Positions 1 to 9,821 of a stretch of DNA of 64,000 nucleotides are shown piece by piece. The first letter of the stretch is position 1, and each line of letters begins with the position of its first letter. Origin of the DNA: Oscarella lobularis (lineage: Eukaryota > Porifera > Homoscleromorpha > Homosclerophorida > Oscarellidae); contig NC_089175.1 in NCBI RefSeq assembly GCF_947507565.1, forward strand, positions 5,259,733 through 5,323,732, given 5' to 3'. The position numbers and the translations under genes were made by a program. The notes under the pieces were generated by a model that was given only the letters and a program-made list of their open reading frames with translations, had not been told where the DNA came from and made no database searches.

Positions 1-477
1 CTTCTCGGCGAGTTCCGCGATATCTTCAGTAGAACCTACGCTGACCTCGTGCGCACCAACGTGACCCAGCACCGCATTGTCACTACAGAAGACGTCCCCG
101 TTCATTCGCCGCCCTACCGCGAGCCCTTTTATCTACGCCCTGAGATTGATCGTCAAGTCGCAGAGATGCTCGAAATGGGTGTTATCACACCTAGCTCCAG
201 TCCATGGTCTTCGCCAGTTCTGTTGGTTCCCAAAAAAATGGATAATTTTGCTTCTGTGTGGATTTTCGTCAGTGTCAATGAGCTGACAGTGAAAGATGCC
301 TACCCTATACCACGTATCGACGAGACTCTCGATGGCCTCTACGGCACAAAGTGTTTCAGTACGTTGGACCTTGCGTCTGGCTATTGGCAGGTGGTAGTGG
401 CCCTTGAAGACCGTGCTAAAACCGCTTTTTCTACAAACGGTAGCCTTACCAACGACCCGCAACGTTTCAACTATTGA
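1..477 (+). mobile_element. Ty3/gypsy-type retrotransposon pol fragment (RT N-terminus), truncated at both ends
   Basis: The frame is open from base 1, so the element enters from outside the window. The translation reads as the start of a Ty3/gypsy reverse transcriptase: a linker with FRDIF, the VHSPPYR and VITPSSSPWSSP stretches, and the first RT block with STLDLASGYWQV at about 357-393. It breaks off just after the AFST segment at the stop near 475, before the catalytic YxDD box. No integrase, RNase H or LTR is visible. It is a dead fragment; the RT N-terminal motifs make the family call secure, the exact clade is not. Confidence 0.88.
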
Positions 478-1318
478 TGGATCTTGTTCTGCGTGGCCTG
501 CACTTGGACACCTCCCTGCCTCGGCGCTGTCTGCAACGCCAGGCAAGGGGCGCTTCGTGACACAACCGAACACGTCACGTGATGCGGTCACGCCCTCGCA
601 CCGCAATTCGGCAGAGCGAGCGACTCGTCATTAACGCTATCAAAAGAGAACAGTGACGTCAACTTCTAACGCACGGGTCGTCACGTGCGATCATCCGCGG
701 CCCACCCACAGCCATCGCTATCATTTTAGAACACTCATCAGCGCTTCAAAATGTCGCAGAAATCATTGTTCCTGCGCTTATACATGCTGCGAATTCGCTT
801 TTTGCTAATTGCGGATATAAAAGAATCGTCGCAAGGACAATGGAATCATGGGGCCCTTTGCTTGTTGTCGACGTACTTGGGTTGGTAGCTTTGTTTGCGG
901 TCTCCTCTGCAGTTACTTTTATACATTTTCTGTAGTGCTGGCTTGACTATAAGTTTTCAAGATGTGGATAAGGTTTTGATTGTTCGCCTGATCATCCCAA
1001 AGGCATTCGGTAATTGCGTTTAAAATTGTGTAATTCTAATTAACTTCTTACCTCCATGAAGGGGAAGGGGCAGCCAGGCCCTTGTCCGTCAGGAGGCCAT
1101 CCATGGGCCACTCCCTTAACACCGCTCGCCGAAAGGACCTAACACAGGGAACACACCAGGCTTCCTAAAGCCTGGTGGCCAACGCTGGTACAGGTCCCGG
1201 ATGTTGCCAGCCAGCCATGACCGCAATGGTTGTCATGGTAACCGGAGTATCCGGGCAACCTGTCCAAATACACGCTTGTACACGAGCTTGACCTCCCAAC
1301 CATTGCTGATAGTACACA
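478..1318. other. no gene recognised
   Basis: No ORF with recognisable motifs on either strand and no clear tandem repeat. It lies between the gypsy fragment and the 3' side of the minus-strand DIRS-like copy and may include UTR or flanking remains of either; I cannot assign it. Confidence 0.5.
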
Positions 1319-2560
1319 CTTAGATAAATACACACGAACCACTAACACCTCTACCGGGATGAGTGTGACAACAGTCGGCTAAAAACGGCAAGTTCGGCTG
1401 CCGGCAGCTGGACGTAGCGATTATAATACGAGCTGCGCCAGCGCCCCAACAAGCGAATGACCGAGTCTTCCAATCCCACCGCCGCCGCCGTAGTCGCCGC
1501 ACCGATGCAAAAGATATGACCAGCATAATTCTTCATCGCGACCCCTGCCTCAGCAAGAGCCGTCTGAACTGCGCCCACTAAGTCCGAACGCGTTTGGCGC
1601 GAGCCGTCTGCCTTTCAAAATAACGGCCCCGGCCTCATTCTCCGGATCACTAGATAACTCAGCAACGACGCAACCGGCATCTGAATGCGACCTTCCCAGA
1701 ACCACCTTATGTCCCCGCCGGAAAGGATCAGTCTTCGACTGCTTGATCCGCAGTAACGCCATCGACGGATTGGGTAAGGCCTTTATCAAAGGACAGATCA
1801 CCCAATGCCAGATGAACCTGCCCCCGAAGCAACCGTAAATTCGCCAGAACAAAGGAAACCGAAAAAATCAGTCAGACACGCCGCCCACCACAGAACCGAG
1901 TCGTACGACTGACTCTCCTTGCTCCAAACTCTGTGCAATGCCCGGAGAATAGCCGGCGTAACCGGCAAACGCTGCGGACGAAGGGCGACGCGAGCAGACT
2001 CTGAGCGCCGGTCTCCTCGCAGCACAAGATTCAGCCTGGGCATGTTGCTGAGAAATGGATTAGCCCGTCCCGCCGAAATATGTAACTGGCGCACCGCTGC
2101 GAGATACACTTTTATGGTCGCGTGAGACAAGCCCGCTGAAGCAAGCCATGCAGCAAAAAGACAGAATATTCTCGCTGGACGGCAGCGGAGCCATCCGCGC
2201 CAGCGAGCAAAAGGATAAATACTAAGTCTGACCAGAGGAGTAAGCGCGGCAAGTCGATGAAGCTAAACCGTTCTCCAGGAGAGAAGCGGCAACGCTCTCC
2301 AGTCGGAGGACGGAGAACCGCGTCGATATGTCCGTCACAATGCTTTGCAACGCCGACAACGTCCTCACGAAGAGTTTGAACTGAATGCTCAAGAGACGGT
2401 GCGTCGTTCGACGCTTGTTCGGACGATTCCATGTCAAACGACAACGAAAAAACACGAGAAGGATGAGAAAAGAACAAACCACCGATCGCAGCAAGCATGA
2501 GAGAAAGGCGACGTCACAAAGGCCGCGGTCCAATTGGAAACACCCCCTGTTAGCCAAAGA
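1319..2560 (-). mobile_element. DIRS-like tyrosine-recombinase retroelement, internally deleted and decayed
   Basis: Read on the minus strand, about 2560-2300 is homologous to the 5' leader and first coding exon of the copy at 3945-7595 (GCGGCCTTTGTGACGTCG and the LREDV segment). The sequence then jumps directly into the tyrosine recombinase (LASSTCR.Y.SGQ; TIKVYLAAVRQLHIS; FFGFL.SGEF; GH.F.IGAATTAA; GRW.SS.Y..YV). Gag-like, RT and RNase H parts are missing. The recombinase is split by frameshifts over 1351-2130. The two family catalytic arginines (RSGE box and HxxR box) read as cysteine here, while the GRW and tyrosine boxes remain. It is non-autonomous and inactive. Confidence 0.85.
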
Positions 2561-2636
2561 GAGTGCGTGTGTGGTTTCCTAGCGCGCCCCATATTCCGGC
2601 GAAGTTAAACAAGTCTAACCCGCCATTAATTTTACT

Positions 2637-2991
2637 TTGCAAAAAAGCTACGTTCTTTTGATGGTGTCGGCCCAGATCACAGAAAGCGGTCATTTTTGGG
2701 CTATCTTTCACGTTGACGAGAACAAGTGGATCGAATACGATGGAATAGAGCAGCCGTCCTGTAGGTACTTCACCTTATCGACATCGTCTTGCTTTGGTCT
2801 TTGCAAGAAACCCTACGCCTCGGCTGGTGCATCTACGTTGACATAGAGCATGTCAAAGACGAAATGAAAAAGCTCAAACGCGAACTGGATCAGCTCCTTG
2901 ATGAAAGATCAGGTGATTACTGGAGAATTACACATGGAAGAAACTCTCGAAAGAAAACCCAGAATTAGTTACTACGTAGCCGTTGTGCTTA
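2637..2991 (+). pseudogene. fragment resembling the C-terminal part of a ubiquitin-specific protease
   Basis: A 69-codon frame contains GHFWAIFHVDENKWIEYDG, which resembles the His-box region of USP-type peptidases (GH.x.A.......W..YDD). After its stop, the shifted frame about 2825-2968 continues with a charged, coiled-coil-like stretch (VKDEMKKLKRELDQLLDE). No start, Cys box or splice model is visible. This could be a gene relic or part of an unidentified transposon. Confidence 0.35.
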
Positions 2992-3253
2992 TGCTTATTG
3001 CAAATATAGAAAAAGACAAACTAAATTTTGCTTTTAGGTAAGAAGGAAAGAAACTGGTTCAATCGATGTGTTGTATGCGTTGCGTTCCGTTGTGTTACTT
3101 CATTCAAGTTTTCTTTATCATAGCGAATTAAGAGAAACATTCTGCATTTTGATTATTGAGTTTGTTACGTTGAGAATGTAAGAGAAATGAAAGATGTTTG
3201 ATAATGACTTTATTGAAAAATTCATGTAATTGTGCCCTTAAATAAATAAAATA

Positions 3254-3830
3254 TAACTAGAGAATGATGGCCCGGTGTTCACCGTGTTGCCATCATGCAG
3301 AGTCTCCCACCGCTTACTGTACGCGAGTGCATACATAGTGTGACGTCATAAATTTTTCCCCGAACACCAGGGCGCGCGCGGGCTTCGCCATACCCAGACG
3401 TCACAATCGCACTTAGGCCAATCAAACACACAGGTGCCTTTATGACATCACAGTCATTGTGATGTCATACTCTCCCGTATTTTGAACAAAATGTACATAA
3501 AAGGTGACGTCACAGTAGATGGGAACCCGGATCTCGATTTCAAGAAAGAACAGGCACTTTATGCATTCATTACCCACATCACCGCGGATAAATATTAAAA
3601 CTAAAGAGTACATATAACGGGGCACTAACAGTATAGGAGAATGTTGGGTTTGTCGTGCTGAGAGCTGATAATGTGCCTCATGACACAATAACCCGAAGGG
3701 ATAACCAGCAGATCATGCAGCTGATAAATTTTCCCTGACACAATTACTCGAAGGGGCTGAGGTGTTGGGCAGCTCTGTGTCACCTTCACATGACACATGA
3801 AATAGTCCATTTTTTATGATTGGTTAGACT
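3254..3830. repeat. interspersed repeat family I, copy 1
   Basis: Begins with the conserved terminus CTAGAGAATGATGGCCCGG, shared with 9602, 9822 and 16858. The later part (about 3370-3800, with TGACATCACAGTCATTGTGA and GTTGGGTTTGTCGTGCTG) matches 7640-8060 and in part 12800-13060. The family is AT-rich, carries many TGACGTCA motifs, and in other copies ends with an inverted CCATCATTATCTAG terminus, so it is probably a MITE. No coding capacity. The right boundary is approximate. Confidence 0.7.
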
Positions 3831-4055
3831 AGTTTAACCAGCGTTAACTGCGCTGGTGTGGGATCTGCGCGCGCTACGTTCGCCAACACTCATGGGAGGA
3901 ACGCGTGCCCGCTATGATATGATTGGCTGAGACCTTTTGTATCTAATTGGCCCGCGGCCTTTGTGACGTCGTCTCTTTCACGCTCGCTGCTTGCGTCGGT
4001 CTCTGGTTGTCGCTGCGTTGTTTTTTCTTTTTCGTTTTTCCTCCGTGGTTTCTCA

Positions 4056-5247
4056 ATGGATTCGGCGTCGGATCATTCGGCTTCATTGCAAAACTCTGTC
4101 GAGACGCTTCGTGAAGACGTTTCGGCCGTCCAAAATATCGTGACTGAATTGTTGACTCGTTTTTCGTCGTTGACGGCTCCTCGTAAGTATGTTAGCTGTC
4201 CCCTAGGTCATTTTCCAAGCGCCCCGCGCGAGTTGAGCGGGTACTTTGTCGTTCGTGTGGCCGCTGGAATTTTTTCTGTCAGGAACGCGTTCGCTGCGCG
4301 CTTTTGTGTCTAGCGTTTGGTGGCTTGCTGCTTTGTGTGCTTATCGTGCGCTGCATTTCGCTTTGTTTTCGCAGCGTCTAGCGGTGGCGCGGATCCACTC
4401 GGCGCGATGCCGTTGCTCGCGAATCTGGGGACGCTCGCCGAGTTGCTCGCATCCAATTCGCTCGCTTCTGCTGGGCCCGACGACGCTGGAGCGCTGCAGC
4501 CGCCTGCGAAGAAGCGTGAGACCGATCACTTTTTTCACGGCGTCGGCATTTCGCCCGTTCCGGGGCGTCTTGTCCAGCGCATCGTAGACGGCGCATTCGT
4601 TGACATGGCGGAGCTATTGCCCGACAATTTGGAGCTCCTGCGTCGCGAATCGATCAACCCGTTTCCATCGAAAGATTCGAAAGTTAAGCTGCGTCAGATT
4701 TCATCGATATCTATCGTCTTGGGTGCAGTGTTTCGCGACATACGTCGCAATTGTTTCGCAGTCGGCGCCCGAAAGGGTGTCGGGCATGCTAGCATACATG
4801 CGCCTTCTTCTGCGCGAGGCGTCTCGTCACGGCGGGATGGGCTGACTCACCTATGATTCGTTTTTTCGCCAGCAAGCGGCGGTTGATCTTTCATTGCGTT
4901 GGGACTCGCTTAATGCCGACCTATTCAACATCACCGTCGCCGATCAGTCGCACTGTCACCTGTGTCTCGGCACCTATCACCGCACTAGCGACTGTGCTCT
5001 GGCGCAGTCGCGCGACGTCAAGACGCAGCTTGCGCTGCAAACTGTCGAGGCGAGACCGAAGCCGTCGTCTCGTGAGAAGGATTTTCCTATTTGTCGCTCA
5101 TTCAACACCTTTCCGCACCCGGGGTGTCGGGTGCAGAACTGCCGTTTTCGGCACGTGTGTTCAGCTTGTCAGAGGCAGCATAAAGCGCTTGATTGCCCCA
5201 GTCGCAAGCCTCAGGAGGGGCCGCCTCAGTCGCCGCGCCCCTCTTGA
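4056..5247 (+). pseudogene. DIRS-like ORF1 (gag-like, Cys/His-rich), with a probable intron
   Basis: The start at 4056 is supported by the equivalent ATG in the minus-strand copy. Exon 1 (4056-4182) encodes an acidic, coiled-coil-like N-terminus ending at a good donor (GTAAGT at 4183). An acceptor TTTTCGCAG ends at 4374, and joining 4182 to 4375 keeps the frame open into 4375-4745. Near 4745 a frameshift and at about 4844 a TGA (probably from TGG) interrupt it. The last part has a CHLCLGTYHRTSDC cluster and a second cluster of the form CR.F...GCR..NCRFRHVCSAC, characteristic of DIRS-type gag proteins and probably nucleic-acid binding. Confidence 0.72.
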
Positions 5248-5419
5248 GTGGCAGCGTTCGTCGTTTGCTGCGGGACTGCTGTTATGTCTGTGTTGCATGG
5301 GGGTCGTGGTTCTTGCATTTAGCTTGTGTCGTGGCATGGTTTAGCGGGGCGCGCATTTGATGCTGCCGATGTTAATAGATCTGCTGCTTGGTTTATTTTT
5401 CTTTTTTTTTGGCTGTAGC

Positions 5420-7592
5420 GCCCTCGTTTGATTTGGCCGTGGCGTGCAATCTTTCGGCCGCGGGGCATGCTTACACGGCGGATCTCCTCGCGCTCGACGC
5501 CTGCCGTCCTCTAACCGCGACGCCGACTTCTTTCGTAGTGCCACGGTCTTCTCCGGTGCGCGTTGTCGAGTTTGCTCGGGCCTTCCAGCGATTTCCAGAT
5601 CGGTCTTTCGCCGACTACATCTTGTCTGGTTTTCGCGTTGGTTTTCGCGTCGGTTTTGACTACTCGTCGGCGAGATTATCGCAGGCGCGGCGCAATCTCT
5701 CTTTGGCGCGCGAGCACGCAGCCGTGGTGGACTCCTAAATCGCTCTCGAGTCGTTCGTTACACCATCGTCGGTTGTGCGGGCCGATCCGTGGTCGGCCTT
5801 CTGCGCTGGGGATCTACGTCAGCCCGTTTGGCGTGATCCCAAAGTCGGGCCCTCCGGGTCGTTGGCGACTGATCGTGGATTTGTGGTCCCCCCATGATGC
5901 CAGTGTTAATGATAGAATTTCGGCCGCGCTCGCCTCGGTTCGGTATGCTCGAATCGATGATGCTGTGCGCTTCCTTTTGCGCTTTAGCTGTCCCGTTCGC
6001 TTGGCAAAGATCGACCTTAGGGATGCTTATCGCATTATCCCGGTCCATTCGGACGAAGTGCCGCTCCTTGCAACGTGCTGGAGGGGCGAGATATTTCTGG
6101 ATTCGGTTCTGCCTTTTGGTTTGCGCTCAGCGCCTAAGATTTTCTTGGCCTTGGCTGACGCTCTCCTGTGGATAATGCTGCAGAACGGCGTTTCGGCGGC
6201 GATGCACTACCTGGATGATTTTCTTTTCTTTGGCTCGGAGGATCCGGATCAGTGCGGGCGCAATCTCGCGTGTGCGCTCTCGACGTGCGAGTCGTTAGGC
6301 TTTCCGGTGGCCCATCAAAAGACCGTCGGCGCGTCATTTTAACTAACATTTTTGGGCATTGAAATCGACACACTAAAGCGCGAGCTGCGTCTTTCCGCTG
6401 AGAAGTTGCTCCGTCTGAGGTCGGTTTGCTCGGATTGGCTGGCTTGCAAGGTGACAACTAAGCGGCGGCTGTTATCGCTGATTGGTCTTCTTCATCACGC
6501 GAGGGCGGTCATTCGCCCTGGTTGGTCGTTCGTTCGGCGGCTGATTGCTTTGTCGGCCTCGGTGCGGCTTCTCGATCGGCCTCTGCGTTTGAATAGAAGC
6601 GCTCGGGATGATATTTTGTGGTGGCACGCTGTGGCCGCCGACTGGAAAGGCTGTTCGTGGTTTGATTCCTTAGGGCTCCGTGCGCCGTCGGTGGTTTTAC
6701 GATCCGACGCGTCGGGGTCTTGGGGTTGCGGCGCGTTTGCTGGTCGGCGCTGGCTACAGTGGCAATGGGACGAAACATGGGCTGCTCGGTCTATCGCTCC
6801 TAAGGAGGCTTTGGCGGTGGTTCTGGCGGCGGCGGTCTGGGGTGATTTGTGGCACAACCAGTGTGTTCGTGTGGAGTCCGATAACGCCACTGTCGTGTGC
6901 GCTATCTCGTCGGGATCATGCCGGGATCCGTTGGTTATGCACCTCGCGCGGGTTCTGCAGTTTCTGGCTGCTCGTCATGGTTTCTTCATTGTTGCGTCTC
7001 ATATTGCGGGCTCTACTAATTCGACGGCCGACGCCTTATCTCGCTTGGTGCTTTCCGCTGAATTTTTGCATTCGCTGCAGCTCGACCCGGCGCCCGCTCT
7101 TTGGAAGCCCGGCCTTCTTCGCTGGCTAGAAGAGCCCCAGTGGACCTCATATAATTGGAGAGCTTTGCTGCCTTCCTGGAGAACCGAATTAGCGTCGTCG
7201 ACTTGTCGCACGTATGCTTCCGGTCAGAAGTCGTATTTTTCATTTTGCTCGCGAGCTCGGTTGGCTCCGCTGCCGTCTCGCGAGAGTATTTTATGTCTGT
7301 TTGTTGCATGGCTGGCCGCGTCGGGAGTCTCCTTCGCGACTATAAAAGTTTACCCGTCTGCGGTTCGCCAGTTGCATATTACCTCGGGGTTTGCGAACCC
7401 TTTTCAGAAGGAGATGCCGCGTCTGAGCCTGGTGCTACATGGATATCGGCGCTCGGGCCCTGCGGTGGCTGCTCGCCGTCCTCAACGCTTGCCGATTACA
7501 CCGGCTATTCTGCGGTTGCTGCACGCAGTCTGAAATCGGAACAGTGGCTCTTACAAATTGCGGTTGTTGTGGGCGGACCTACATAATTGCAA
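5420..7592 (+). pseudogene. DIRS-like RT-RNase H-tyrosine recombinase polyprotein, broken
   Basis: The N-terminal RT part lies in one frame up to TAA at 5736-5738, and a frameshift near 5770 moves into the frame starting about 5780. RT motifs are RLIVDLWSPH, KIDLRDAYR, LPFGLRSAP and the catalytic YLDD (about 6208-6220). A stop at 6340-6342 lies in the same frame as what follows. RNase H shows LRSDASGSWG, KEALAV, VESDNATV and TADALSR. It runs without break into the recombinase N-terminal (SAM-like) domain (LASSTCRTYASGQ, TIKVY.SAVRQLHI). TGA at 7531-7533 replaces an expected Trp codon, and homology stops about 20 codons later. Confidence 0.87.
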
Positions 7593-7595
7593 ATG

Positions 7596-8256
7596 TTTTC
7601 TAATTAGGCGCTTTTCGGACGTATTGTATTTCATAATTCCCCACCCACCAGGGCGCGCGCCCTGGTGGGAGGGGCTCTCAAACGTGATCGGGCAAAATCT
7701 CAAAGTGTGGTTCTGTCGGTCACGCTCACGTCACAATCGCATTTAGGCCAATACACACACAGGTACCTTTATGACATCACAGTCATTGTGATGTCATACT
7801 CTCCCGTATTTTGAACACAATTGCTAGCAAAAAGGTGACGTCACAGTAGATAGTAACCCCGGATTATGTTCAATAGATGTTAAATCTATGATTGCCACCA
7901 AGATAAATAAACTTAACGGGCACGTAACAGATAGCTTTATCAAGGAGATGCAGTAAAGGAGCACGTTGGGTTTGTCGTGCTGCGAGCGAAGCTCGCAGTA
8001 CGCAAACCCAACTGCGAGCTGATAATGGGCCTCGTGAACGAAGGGGCAGAGGTTGCGGTGGGGAGGAGTAGCTCTGGGTCACATAAGAGGTCAAATTAAT
8101 TGTAGGTTTTTGCGGAAAATAAGGCATGCCAACTAACGTGGTTAGGCAGTGTGATGCACATAGGCTTTTCTAAAATTAGAGTAAATAGAATTAGATAGCG
8201 TGCTGAGGGTGTTCGGGGATCACATGATGGCTCACAAAAGCCATCATTATCTAGTT
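7596..8256. repeat. interspersed repeat family I, copy 2 (right portion)
   Basis: Shares TGACATCACAGTCATTGTGA and GTAGATAGTAACCCCGGATT with copy 1, and GCACGTTGGGTTTGTCG...CAAACCCAACTGCGAGCTG with 12945-12995. It ends with GGGTGTTCGGGGATCACATG and CCATCATTATCTAG, the inverse of the family's left terminus. It abuts the truncated DIRS-like element, so one interrupted or replaced the other. No gene. Confidence 0.7.
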
Positions 8257-8363
8257 TTCTCTGTATTTGAAGACATACAGTATGTATGCATGTGTACGGG
8301 TCATATTTCCTGTTACCCGTACACGCGTACATACATACCCACGTACAAACTGTACATGAGTGG
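8257..8363 (+). repeat. interspersed repeat family II, 5' part, cut by an insertion
   Basis: ATGCATGTGTACGGGTCATA followed by TTTCCTGTTACCCGTACAC is shared with 10794-10850 and 18349-18385. The copy is interrupted at 8363 and resumes at 9090-9098 with the same nine bases, then continues as at 18413. Confidence 0.8.
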
Positions 8364-9089
8364 AGCAGAGCGGACAAACACTGCGCATGCTCGCCCGCTA
8401 GTGAGGTAAAAATAGGGGTTAGCCAATCAGTACTCAAAGACGCGTTCTTCAAAATATATTTGGCTGGGCCAAAGTCTAGAATCCCTAGGAACATGTGAAT
8501 GTCACATTATCGCACGGGGCACGAAAAAACTTTTATTTGAGCCTCGACGAGTTTTTCATTTACGCTGCGGATTAGCAGATAATCGGCCAGAAAGACTAAA
8601 ACCCGCCTGTAGCTAGAGAACTTGGGCCTCCAATTTTGCGAATAATAGCTGAAATTTCACGTACGCTTAGGAGAATGTTTACTATCAGCCTCTCATCTGA
8701 TTTGCGAGAAAATTTAGCGAAATATGCTCGAAATCCCATTTTCGCGGGTTCCCGTTCTCCGCAGCTGACGCCAACAGTTCGCCTCTCTTGGCGGCGAGAC
8801 TCACACAGCATGTTCGGCATTGACTGTACGCTGCCGTGGACGAACAAAGGAAGGGCTCACGCGGTCTGATTTGGGGCACAGGAAAAAGAAACACAATTAT
8901 GATGCTTCACGCCCGTGATGTCTGACTGTACACGTGAGGTCCTTCGCTGTTCACATGTTCCTAGGGATTCTAGACCTTGGCCCAGCCAAATATATTTTGA
9001 AGAACGCGTCTTTAATTGAGTACTGATTGGCTAACCCCTATTGTTACCTCACTAGCGGGCGAGCATGCGCAGTGTTTGTCTTCTCTGCT
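8364..9089. mobile_element. 726-bp long-TIR element with 9-bp target duplication (MULE-like, non-autonomous)
   Basis: The ends are inverted repeats of about 140 bp (8364-8500 against the complement of 8950-9089) starting AGCAGAG and including GGGTTAGCCAATCAGTACT. Both sides carry CATGAGTGG (8355-8363 and 9090-9098). An uninterrupted relative at 18405-18420 reads TACATGAGAGGATACTTTTG, giving the empty site. The 450-bp interior has no convincing ORF. Long TIRs plus a 9-bp duplication suggest a Mutator-like source, but without a transposase this is inference. Confidence 0.85.
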
Positions 9090-9508
9090 CATGAGTGGAT
9101 ACTTTTGATTGTGACGTCAGAGCGTGACAATCAAAACTCTTGTTTCGGTTTCTCAGCGCATTTATAACACGGAAAATAGCACAGATCAATTTGAAACAGG
9201 GGTTTCTAAGCATTTTTTCCGTTTATTAAAGAGAAAACGCTTTATTCGCGCCGTAAATAGCCTTTTTTTGGGGCACCATTTTGGGCCCTATGTTGCGCAT
9301 GCGCTGTACGAAAAAACGGGTTTTTCATTTACGTCACAATACTGGGCGTGACGAACAGACATACATACAGACAGACAGACAGACAGACAGACAGACGGAC
9401 ATACATACACTTCCGGCCCTAAGATCACGTTTGAGAGAGCCTCCCTCCGCCGTTATACGGGCTCCACCCGTACAACTGCGGTGGTCGGCTCCAATATATT
9501 TTTCTGTC
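9090..9508 (+). repeat. interspersed repeat family II, 3' part with CAGA microsatellite
   Basis: Starts GGATACTTTTGATTGTGACG, has the conserved stretch TTTCGGTTTCTCAGCGCATT, an internal run of (CAGA/GACA) at 9353-9400, and the end CACTTCCGGCCCTAAGATCA to GTGGTCGGCTCCA. Other copies: 16355-16765, 18413-18808 and the split copy 27165-27436 plus 31972-32098. No intact ORF, so class unknown. Confidence 0.85.
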
Positions 9509-9601
9509 ATGTAAATGAACGGTGCATCACAACTGTGCATTTTGTTGTTCTAAAGAGATGGATGTTCTAGAATGATAGCTCCTGTACGAACTATCATAGT
9601 A

Positions 9602-9780
9602 GACTAGAGAATGATGGCCCGGTGTTCGCCATCATGCAGAGCCTCCCACCGCTTACCGTACGCGAGTGCATTACATAGTGTGACGTCATAATTTTTAATG
9701 TTGTCGCATATTGACGTGGTTATTACAGCCGTTAGCTACTACAGCTCAGTCCTACCTACATACTGTAAATAATGACATCG
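9602..9780. repeat. interspersed repeat family I, copy 3 (left portion)
   Basis: Begins CTAGAGAATGATGGCCCGG and continues through the shared CGTACGCGAGTGCAT, TGTGACGTCATA and TACAGCTCAGTCCTACCTAC stretches. A second left portion of the same family follows within about 50 bp (9822). Confidence 0.75.
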
Positions 9781-9821
9781 GTGGAAAGACGGCGTTGGAT
9801 TGTTTCCTATGTATATAACTA

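Larger units (their letters stand above)
3945..7595 (+). mobile_element. DIRS-like YR retrotransposon, near full-structure but decayed
   Basis: In order it carries a gag-like ORF with Cys/His clusters, reverse transcriptase, RNase H and the N-terminal part of a tyrosine recombinase, the layout of DIRS-type elements; no DDE integrase is seen. The 5' leader is shared with the minus-strand copy at 1319-2560. The right end is cut within the recombinase at about 7590, where family I repeat sequence (CTAATTAGGCGCTTTTC) begins, so catalytic YR boxes and the terminal repeat are missing. Several stops and frameshifts make it inactive. Confidence 0.88.
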
